Shown: one piece after another, positions 20,566 through 26,744 of the stretch
How the letters are laid out: every line of letters begins with the position of its first letter
Position numbering within the stretch: position 1 is the first letter of the stretch
Source of the DNA: a virus
Virus record (IMG/VR): IMGVR_UViG_3300034018_001699
Coordinates: 1 to 36,478 of that record
Reading direction: 5' to 3' (one strand)
Length of the DNA stretch: 36,478 bases
Notes under the pieces: generated by a model
Told to the model about the DNA's origin: nothing
What the model saw: the letters and a program-made list of their open reading frames with translations, nothing else
Databases searched by the model: none
Translations under genes and position numbers: made by a program

Positions 20566-20660
20566 CGACCGCGACAGGATTTGAACCTGCGATTTCAAAC
20601 ATCCGCTCCAGAAGGAATAAGCAAATGCTTGCTGTGTTGCCTGGATTACACCACGCGATC
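20566..20660 (-). tRNA. tRNA-like gene with oversized anticodon arm
   Basis: The 95-nt minus-strand sequence has a 7-bp acceptor stem GATCGCG/CGCGGTC (extendable to 8), T8, a D arm GTGT/ACAC with A14 and a GG-containing loop, a 5-nt variable loop AAATC, and a T arm GCAGG-TTCAAAT-CCTGT that matches the B-box consensus. The anticodon arm is abnormal: CAAGCATTTGCT pairs with AGCGGATGTTTG over 12 bp, closing a 12-nt loop, so there is no standard 7-nt anticodon loop. No CCA is encoded. It may be a tRNA mimic, a decayed tRNA or a leader element. I assign no amino acid. Confidence 0.68.
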
Positions 20661-20747
20661 GAAAAAATTGGCTGCGAGCGACACGTCTGGCCGATTCATA
20701 CCGAGACGTTCGGGCTGCGTTTCCCCATCGTTTACCTCGAGCCAATA

Positions 20748-20803
20748 CCGGAATTAGGGCGAGTTAGGCAAACCCTGGCTACCCCTGAGTTATAGCCTTC
20801 CGG
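20748..20803. ncRNA. Compact three-way-junction element
   Basis: CCGGAA (20748-20753) pairs with TTCCGG (20798-20803). Between them two hairpins sit back to back: 20756-20776 (AGGG/CCCT) and 20777-20797 (GGCTA/TAGCC), leaving only two unpaired bases at the junction. The closing stem extends outward by AGCC/GGCT. On the minus strand it would lie in the leader of the beta-helix operon, before the tRNA-like element. The loop TAACTCAGGGG recalls a tRNA D loop. An RNA or cruciform role is inferred. Confidence 0.5.
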
Positions 20804-20804
20804 C

Positions 20805-20843
20805 GGCTGTAATTTTACCGAACCTGTAAACCTGTCAACAGGT
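20805..20843 (-). promoter_or_regulatory. Operator/promoter-like site with shared 19-mer
   Basis: The plus strand reads GAACCTGTAAACCTGTCAA at 20820-20838, 17/19 identical to the complement of 17585-17603. It overlaps the perfect palindrome ACCTGT-CA-ACAGGT (20830-20843). On the minus strand TTGACA is followed 15 nt later by TAAAAT, a possible though tight sigma70-type promoter toward the tRNA-like element and the leftward operon. Confidence 0.5.
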
Positions 20844-20940
20844 AAACCAGATTTTTCATCGGAATGTGTCGCAGTGAAACTTTGGCTGTATGATGATGAC
20901 AGGTGGAAAACTTGTCGGAATCTATCAGCGAGGACAGATT

Positions 20941-21369
20941 ATGAGTTCAGTCTTAGGTGCCTTTGGATCAATCCGTGACGTTCTTTCGCTGGTCTCGAAG
21001 CTCGGAATGAGCAACATCGGCAAGCTGATCGAGCTGGTCAAGCAGATCGGCGACGACAATCTCGACGTGAAAACTCGCGTATTGGCAGCGATCGAAGCTG
21101 GGGACATTGTCGCGGACTTCACAGCGACCCCAGCGGATGACTTGGTTGTCCAGTTCCTTCGTAATGCAGCCAACGAAGAAGGGCTTTGGAAGCTTGTTGA
21201 AATCGTCGGCTACTTGGTCGAAGGTAAGGGTATCCCGGTCGGCGCGATGCCAGAGGACGGGATCCAGGTCGGCAAGGCTGGCGACGAGAAGGGCTTCATA
21301 CCGATCCCGGTAATGATCCAGCTTGCTCAAGTCATCGCGACAATCTTGATGGGGCTGCGTAACAAGTAA
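20941..21369 (+). CDS. Hypothetical first gene of the late operon
   Basis: A 142-residue protein with no recognised domain. It is amphipathic and helical, with a hydrophobic C-terminal segment (PIPVMIQLAQVIATILMG) that could touch or cross the membrane. ATG 20941 has GAGGA about 7 nt upstream; an ATG 51 nt earlier lacks a site. It heads a cassette of membrane and secreted proteins around a cysteine peptidase, so a role in lysis or at the envelope is possible. Confidence 0.6.
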   Translation: MSSVLGAFGSIRDVLSLVSKLGMSNIGKLIELVKQIGDDNLDVKTRVLAAIEAGDIVADFTATPADDLVVQFLRNAANEEGLWKLVEIVGYLVEGKGIPVGAMPEDGIQVGKAGDEKGFIPIPVMIQLAQVIATILMGLRNK

Positions 21370-21638
21370 TGAACACCTTCAATCTTCAACTACTCATCGG
21401 CGCGGCAGGACTCGCGGTCCTGTTCGGCCCAGCGGCTTGGGGGGCGGGAAAGCGGCTGTTGTCCTCCAGCTCTGCTAACCCGTCCCCCAGCGGTCACGGT
21501 GATTCTGTGGTCGATAGCTTGTCTGCTCTGATGCAGATCAGGCGACAGGTCAAGAGCGATCCCAAGGCGCTCGAAGCCATCGACACACTGATCACACCTG
21601 CTCTTATTCGCTCGGGAGATCAAGCGGATGAATCGTAA
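21369..21638 (+). CDS. Small N-terminal membrane protein
   Basis: An 89-residue protein with one N-terminal hydrophobic segment (LLIGAAGLAVLFGPAAWGAG, about 8-27) and a Ser-rich, then helical cytoplasmic or periplasmic tail. Its ATG overlaps the preceding stop as TAATG. The topology would suit a holin of the single-span kind or a spanin-like partner, but nothing specific is recognised. Confidence 0.62.
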   Translation: MNTFNLQLLIGAAGLAVLFGPAAWGAGKRLLSSSSANPSPSGHGDSVVDSLSALMQIRRQVKSDPKALEAIDTLITPALIRSGDQADES

Positions 21639-22101
21639 GCTGCTTGGAATCGTCCTTACAGGTCTAGCCTTGGGTCTCCCTTGGCTGGATCGCCTCGCGC
21701 CTGCTCCTGGCCCCGTACCAAATCCAGCTCCTGCCCCTGGCCCGGTCATCGATGTCCCGGCCAGCGTGGCTGAGCCATTAAAGGCGGGTTTTGCAGGACG
21801 CAAGCAAGAGGCAGCCACATGGGCCGGTCTGCTCTACGGGATGGCCCGGTCTATCGAGTCGGATGCCAGCCATCCCAAGGGACCGAGATTGAAAACCATG
21901 CTTGACGTGCAGCAGCTGCGAGACTGGGTCGTCGCTTGCCCCCCTAAACCGGTCGGCAATGGATCGGTGATCGGCCAAGCTCTCGGACCTGATCTAGCCA
22001 AGCTCGGGACCAGCGATGAACCCCTCGACGAAGCAGGCCGAAGGGCAACTGTGGTCAAGCTTTTCGATGGAGCGGCCTACACTCTGGAGCACCTGAAATG
22101 A
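21628..22101 (+). CDS. Membrane-anchored or secreted protein with Pro/Ala linker
   Basis: A 157-residue protein: a signal or anchor helix (LLGIVLTGLALGLPWL, about 5-20), a linker of repeated APAPGP units (about 24-41), then a helical domain of ~110 residues. No lipobox Cys is seen. It overlaps its neighbours by 11 and 4 nt. The exported, linker-borne domain fits a spanin- or envelope-associated part of the lysis cassette; the function is not recognised. Confidence 0.62.
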   Translation: MNRKLLGIVLTGLALGLPWLDRLAPAPGPVPNPAPAPGPVIDVPASVAEPLKAGFAGRKQEAATWAGLLYGMARSIESDASHPKGPRLKTMLDVQQLRDWVVACPPKPVGNGSVIGQALGPDLAKLGTSDEPLDEAGRRATVVKLFDGAAYTLEHLK

Positions 22102-23075
22102 GCTTGCACTTAGGCTGGACCCCAAATCACGAAGCAGTGGAATCGGTCCTGAATGACTCCGAGACTCCAGTCTTCCGCATGTCGGCGGACCAGTCTCGAA
22201 TGATGCAGGCAAGCTTCGCCGACCCGAGCAAGCCACCGGTGATCCTGTTCGATTCGCTCAGGGCTCTCCAGCCTGACTGGGAACGAGGCAACCAGGGGAT
22301 CGGCGACTGTGTTTCCTGGGGCTGGGAGCTGGGCACCACTCTCTCTGTGTCCAGCGACATCCGGCAGAAGCTTCGGCCATGGATCTGGAAAGGCCCCTAC
22401 GCCACAGAGCCTTACTACGGTGGAGCAAGAGTCGAAGCGCGAGGGATCAAGCAAGGCGGTTACCGCGATGGTGCGGTCGGTGCCTATGCTGCGAAGTTCG
22501 CCACCAAGTGGGGAGCACTTCCACGACTTGACTACTCGTCCATCACCGGCAACCAGGATCACGACCTGCGAAGCTACTCGGCAAAGCGCTCGAAGGAGTG
22601 GGGGAATTTTGGATGTGGTGGATCCTTTGACAAGAACGCTCTCGACGATCTTTGCAAGCTAACGCCAATCAACGAAGCACCACTTACCACAACCTTTGAG
22701 CAAGCAGCAGGCGTCATCGAGTCCGGCTTTCCGGTCGTGGTCTGCTCTGATCAAGGTCTATCAGACAAGCGTGACAAGGACGGCTTCGTTGTCGGTCGTG
22801 GTACCTGGTACCACTGTATGACTTTCGCAGGTGTCCGATACGATCGGCCAGGCTTGCTGTGTGTCAATTCGTGGGGCAATTCCTGGGGTCTCGGTGACTG
22901 GTACAAGAGCACCAAGACTGGCGAAGTGATCGACTATTGGCCAGCGGTGCAAAAATGCTCTGCTTGGGTCGATGCCAAGACGTGTGATCGAATGCTGCGT
23001 CAAGAAGACAGCTATGCTGTCTGTGGCGTGGGCGGACTCCAAAGACGGTCCATAGATTGGACGAAAGGATGGTAA
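22098..23075 (+). CDS. Papain-like (C1-type) cysteine peptidase
   Basis: A 325-residue protein with the papain-fold signatures in order: QGIGDCVSW with the likely nucleophile C71 and oxyanion Gln 66, WYHCMTFAGV with H239, and CVNSWGNSWG with N257. The Gln-Cys spacing is one residue shorter than in papain. No signal peptide is visible. C1-type enzymes are unusual in phages. The flanking membrane and exported proteins suggest an envelope-degrading lysin, perhaps suited to a host with a protein-rich wall; a head-maturation role is an alternative, but a separate capsid protease candidate lies at 30867. Confidence 0.8.
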   Translation: MSLHLGWTPNHEAVESVLNDSETPVFRMSADQSRMMQASFADPSKPPVILFDSLRALQPDWERGNQGIGDCVSWGWELGTTLSVSSDIRQKLRPWIWKGPYATEPYYGGARVEARGIKQGGYRDGAVGAYAAKFATKWGALPRLDYSSITGNQDHDLRSYSAKRSKEWGNFGCGGSFDKNALDDLCKLTPINEAPLTTTFEQAAGVIESGFPVVVCSDQGLSDKRDKDGFVVGRGTWYHCMTFAGVRYDRPGLLCVNSWGNSWGLGDWYKSTKTGEVIDYWPAVQKCSAWVDAKTCDRMLRQEDSYAVCGVGGLQRRSIDWTKGW

Positions 23076-23079
23076 GCAA

Positions 23080-23574
23080 ATGAATGGATTTTATTGCTTG
23101 GTGATCATGTTGACTTTTTGGTCAACCTCGATGGCTCAGGATCTCCAGAGGGGGTGGGCCTGGTCCGGCATGGCATACACGACGCTAGGTCGTCAAGCAG
23201 CTCCGACACCTGCCCCAACTCCAAAGCCTGGAGACCCATGCAAAGCTTGCCTCGGTACTGGCAAGGTGGGGGACGGTCGAGTCTGGCAGACTTGCCGAGA
23301 TTGCGACGGAACAGGCAAGGTGATCGGTGCTCCAGTGTCAGCGATCCAGCAAAGCGCGTCTGACGTGCTGCTCTCTCCAGCTCCGAGCCCATCGGATCGC
23401 CCACAACCGGTCAAGTCTCAGCCTGTGGTTGTGTCGAGTCCAGTCATGGTCAGCAGTCCACCAGTGCTGAGCGATTGCCCTGGCGGGGTATGCAAAGTAC
23501 CATCAGCAAAACCCACCCAATACGCTCCACCACCAACCTCCACAACTCGGCGCGGCTGGATCTTCCGTCGCTAG
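23080..23574 (+). CDS. Secreted protein with DnaJ-type CxxCxGxG motifs
   Basis: A 164-residue protein with a signal peptide (hydrophobic core CLVIMLTFWSTSMAQ, cleavage near residue 19). Residues ~54-81 hold CKACLGTG and CRDCDGTG, a two-motif zinc domain of the type in DnaJ. The C-terminal half is a disordered Pro/Ser/Val-rich tail with one more CPGGVC and ends basic (RRGWIFRR). A secreted DnaJ-like zinc knuckle is odd; it could bind unfolded protein or partner with the peptidase encoded just upstream. Confidence 0.65.
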   Translation: MNGFYCLVIMLTFWSTSMAQDLQRGWAWSGMAYTTLGRQAAPTPAPTPKPGDPCKACLGTGKVGDGRVWQTCRDCDGTGKVIGAPVSAIQQSASDVLLSPAPSPSDRPQPVKSQPVVVSSPVMVSSPPVLSDCPGGVCKVPSAKPTQYAPPPTSTTRRGWIFRR

Positions 23575-23589
23575 TAAGGATCTCAGACG

Positions 23590-23958
23590 ATGCAAATCGA
23601 CTACACGCAAATCGCTCAGTTTGTTCAATCGGTCGGCATTCCGTTCGCATGTCTTTTGATCTTCGTCGGCCCGTTTATCTGGCTGCTGTTCAGCCTGATC
23701 AAAAAGTACGGACCGAAGATCGCAGACGCGCATATCGCATTCATGGACAGCGCCACCCGGACGCAAGAGAAGAATGCAGAGACTTTGGCAAAGCTTGAGA
23801 CGACAGCAGCTCTCGACGGGCAGTCTCACTTTACGACGCATCACGCTATCGGCTTGGTCGCTCAGGCTGGACTCGCGACTCTGGACGGGGATCACGACAC
23901 AGCCAGGCGGAAGCTACAACGGGTGGAAATTGTCTTAGAGAAGAAAGAAACGGCGTAG
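23590..23958 (+). CDS. Holin-like single-span membrane protein
   Basis: A 122-residue protein with a strong transmembrane segment at about 17-38 (GIPFACLLIFVGPFIWLLFS), then a charged helical tail. The topology matches class III holins or membrane-anchored tail-associated proteins. AAGGA lies 9 nt before the ATG. As the last gene of the cassette around the peptidase it is the best holin candidate, though the family is not recognised. Confidence 0.6.
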   Translation: MQIDYTQIAQFVQSVGIPFACLLIFVGPFIWLLFSLIKKYGPKIADAHIAFMDSATRTQEKNAETLAKLETTAALDGQSHFTTHHAIGLVAQAGLATLDGDHDTARRKLQRVEIVLEKKETA

Positions 23959-23959
23959 T

Positions 23960-24388
23960 ATGAGACTCTCGCAATTGATCCAATCTTGCAACGACTGGCA
24001 GAACAAAACAGCGGAAGAAATATCCGCTCAGTTGCGAGATCCAGTACACCCGAAAGCAGACCGAATTCCATGGGCCTACGATGGCTTGGCTGCGATCATC
24101 GGCGCGGAAAATATGGAGACGTTTTTGCCGTTCGCCGTTGAGCTGCTCAAGACTTCCGGCGATCCCCTAGCCTTCGCTGTGGCTAACGAGGCGGCTCGGA
24201 ATGTCTCCCTTCTGGAGTACCATGGACTCGAAGCGACCGATGAGCAGATCGCCACAGAACTGGCAGCCATGAAGCTCCAAGTAGACAGGACCGGCAAGAA
24301 GGGCGCGGCGTCTGTTCGGTATAGCACCTACTGCCACTTGATCGATACTGAATACGATGGCACACCAGGAACGGAACCCAACCTATGA
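23960..24388 (+). CDS. Hypothetical protein
   Basis: A 142-residue, mostly helical soluble protein without recognised motifs, 1 nt after the holin-like gene and overlapping the fibre-like gene as ATGA. It could be a small structural or chaperone protein for the downstream fibre genes. It lacks the helix-turn-helix look of a small terminase subunit, which I do not find elsewhere either. Confidence 0.55.
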   Translation: MRLSQLIQSCNDWQNKTAEEISAQLRDPVHPKADRIPWAYDGLAAIIGAENMETFLPFAVELLKTSGDPLAFAVANEAARNVSLLEYHGLEATDEQIATELAAMKLQVDRTGKKGAASVRYSTYCHLIDTEYDGTPGTEPNL

Positions 24389-25053
24389 CAATCGCTCTCC
24401 AGGGGCAGGCATCAGCTCTCGCGACATCGATCACATTGCCGAGTCATCTCACCGATGACTTGATTATCATTCATGCATCCAATCCAGCATCGGCCACATT
24501 ACCAGTCAAGCCTAGTGCGAGTTGGATCACTGCGTACACCGCGAGCTTGGCTGGCGGTTCAGTGCTCGTGGCTTATATGCATGCGCAAAATGCTTCGATG
24601 ACTTCGGGCACATGGACCAATGCTGCTCATCTCTTTGCGACTGTTTGGAGAGGTGGCGCAAATACGCTAGTGGTACCGGAGTACATCACCACACAGACTG
24701 GCACTAGTGCCACCATCGGCTACCCCGCCCAAGCTGCAGGTACGGTTAAAACCGACGCAGCGAATATGGCTCTGCTGGGCTATGTCCTAAACTCAAACGC
24801 GACAAACACCCTGCTACCACCAGGAGCAATGATCGACCTGCAAGCGGCAACCAACGGTACGACATGGCAAGCAAAGCAATACTACCAGCTCAACCGTACA
24901 GCGATCTGGGCCACTGCTAGTGTGACACAAGCAACATCGGCATTTTATCGATCGCTCATCCTGTCTCTGATTGAGACTCAGCGATATGGGCCTACTGGTG
25001 GCGGTGGCGGATCGGTTCGACAAGTCAACATACGAGGGGGAGCAGACCAGTGA
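24385..25053 (+). CDS. Putative minor structural/fibre protein
   Basis: A 222-residue protein rich in Ala, Thr, Ser and Gly with alternating hydrophobic residues, typical of a beta-sandwich structural protein, and a short GGGGG linker near its C-terminus (GPTGGGGGSVRQVNI). No signal peptide. It overlaps the larger fibre-like gene by 4 nt. A tail fibre, baseplate or head-decoration role is inferred from composition. Confidence 0.6.
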   Translation: MTIALQGQASALATSITLPSHLTDDLIIIHASNPASATLPVKPSASWITAYTASLAGGSVLVAYMHAQNASMTSGTWTNAAHLFATVWRGGANTLVVPEYITTQTGTSATIGYPAQAAGTVKTDAANMALLGYVLNSNATNTLLPPGAMIDLQAATNGTTWQAKQYYQLNRTAIWATASVTQATSAFYRSLILSLIETQRYGPTGGGGGSVRQVNIRGGADQ

Positions 25054-26744
25054 AAATCAAACGAGGTTCTACAAGCGTCCGGCGTCTGATCTTTATCGGT
25101 GACTCATCGAGCACCACCGGCGCGGGATTGCCAAATCTGACGAGCGCGTCTGCTGGTCTGAATTGCTGGTACTACGCAGGCGACATGGCTAACGATGTCC
25201 AGATGCCATTGGTACCTGCGACCCTTGGCAGCTTCACCCCTGGTGGATTCGTCGCTGTGGATAACACCAACCTCCCTGGCTGGTACGAGCTTGGCATCGA
25301 GAACGCAGCTCTGGACGGTGGCAACGAAGTCGCGATCATGCTCAAAGGCGCGGCGAACATGGCGCCAGTCAATTTGTACATCGAGCTGGACTCGGTGAAT
25401 TACCAAGATGCAGCAGCCTTCGGTCTCTCGAAGTTTGCCGACATCGAAACCGATACGCAAAACATCCAGAGCAGATTGCCAACGGCGCTCAGCGGTGGCC
25501 GGATGGATTCCTCCGTAGGTGCTTATCAAACCGGCCTGGCGCCACTGCAACCAACGGTACCAGGTCGCACCCTTGGAGTGGGCACAAGCGGACAAATCGA
25601 TTTAGTGACCATGGTTGACGAGCTGGCTGTTAGCGCATTGGTAGCAAACGATACAGTAGACACAATCACGCAAAGCGTGCTCCAAGGTCAGATTGATCCT
25701 AACGCAGTTCCTGGATCCTTGGCCAAGTACATCCAGATCATCAAACGAGCCAACACAGTGGTGGAGGGGACGGTAACGGCAGCGACTACGCCAACCACGA
25801 CCAGTTTCTCGACCAATCTCACCTACCCGACGCAAGCTTTCGAGCATGCGGTCTTAATGTTTGATTCGGGCCTGGTGATCGACCAGAACAGCCCAATCTT
25901 GACCTACAACAACACCAACGGGCAGATCACCTTAGAGGAGGCTCTGACGAGTGCTCCAGTGGTCGGTGATACGTTCATCGTGCTACCCGCAAGCCATGTT
26001 CACAGCATCGCTGGCATCGTCGCAGGATTGATGGGGCAAGCTGGATCGACGAGCACCTACGATGCAGGGGATCTTGGTTATTTGGTCGCTCAGCTTTATT
26101 CCATGATCCAATCCGATGGCTCTGGTGGCTGGCAGTGGGAAGCGTCATCTCTGAGCCTTGCTCCATCGGGTGGCGGTGGCGGTGGAACTGGAACAGGGGC
26201 GCGGACCGTGAATATCACAGTCCAACTCTCTGGAGCACCAGTCCAGGGTGCCAAGGTCCGATTGACCAAGGCTGGCGAAACCTACCTGGGAACCACCAAC
26301 GTCAGCGGTGTCGCGACTTTCAACATTGATGATGGCTCGTGGATTGTGTCCATCACGAGCCCCAATACTACCTTCGCTGGTGCTGTTCTGGCGGTCTCTG
26401 GTACGGTCAACCAGACCTACAGCCTTACTGCTATCGCGATCACCCCAAGCAGTCCTGGCAACGTCACAGGGTACTGGCTGGTCCTCGGTGCCAACGGCCT
26501 GCCAGAGACTGGGGTCACGATGAGCATGCAGGCAGTCTCCACCGAGCACGGAAGCACTGGGCTAGCGATCGACACAGCCACCAGAACAGCGGTGAGCGAT
26601 GCAGTCGGCGTGGCTCAATTCTCGGATCTCACACCAGGCGTCAGATACCAAGCCTGGCGTGGAACTGGTGCCAAGGTCTACGTTACAATCCCTGCCGATT
26701 CTGATCCTATCGTGGAGCTAAACAGCCTGCTCGGCTCTCCCTAA
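25050..26744 (+). CDS. Putative tail fibre with carboxypeptidase-regulatory-like domain
   Basis: A 564-residue structural protein. The first ~370 residues are beta-rich with a helix-prone middle. After a Gly linker (PSGGGGGGTGTG) comes a domain beginning RTVNITVQLSGAPVQGAKV that resembles the CarboxypepD_reg/transthyretin-like beta-sandwich, then a second similar stretch (VTGYWLVLGANGLPETGVTM). Such modules are common in phage fibres and host-binding proteins. It lies just upstream of the terminase, not next to the tape measure, so a head fibre is also possible. The stop overlaps the terminase start as TAATG. Confidence 0.65.
   Translation: MKIKRGSTSVRRLIFIGDSSSTTGAGLPNLTSASAGLNCWYYAGDMANDVQMPLVPATLGSFTPGGFVAVDNTNLPGWYELGIENAALDGGNEVAIMLKGAANMAPVNLYIELDSVNYQDAAAFGLSKFADIETDTQNIQSRLPTALSGGRMDSSVGAYQTGLAPLQPTVPGRTLGVGTSGQIDLVTMVDELAVSALVANDTVDTITQSVLQGQIDPNAVPGSLAKYIQIIKRANTVVEGTVTAATTPTTTSFSTNLTYPTQAFEHAVLMFDSGLVIDQNSPILTYNNTNGQITLEEALTSAPVVGDTFIVLPASHVHSIAGIVAGLMGQAGSTSTYDAGDLGYLVAQLYSMIQSDGSGGWQWEASSLSLAPSGGGGGGTGTGARTVNITVQLSGAPVQGAKVRLTKAGETYLGTTNVSGVATFNIDDGSWIVSITSPNTTFAGAVLAVSGTVNQTYSLTAIAITPSSPGNVTGYWLVLGANGLPETGVTMSMQAVSTEHGSTGLAIDTATRTAVSDAVGVAQFSDLTPGVRYQAWRGTGAKVYVTIPADSDPIVELNSLLGSP

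Larger units (their letters stand above)
20661..20940. other. Divergent intergenic region
   Basis: The stretch between the tRNA-like element and the first late gene has no convincing gene. It holds the three-way-junction element at 20744-20808, the 19-bp shared element and ACCTGT-CA-ACAGGT palindrome (20820-20843), and a 97-bp leader with GAGGA before ATG 20941. Promoters in both directions are expected here. Confidence 0.55.

Noticed and set aside
20665-20745. Further tRNA between the tRNA-like element and the three-way junction
   Set aside because: CCGA/TCGG pairing near 20701 does not extend to an acceptor stem or a D arm.
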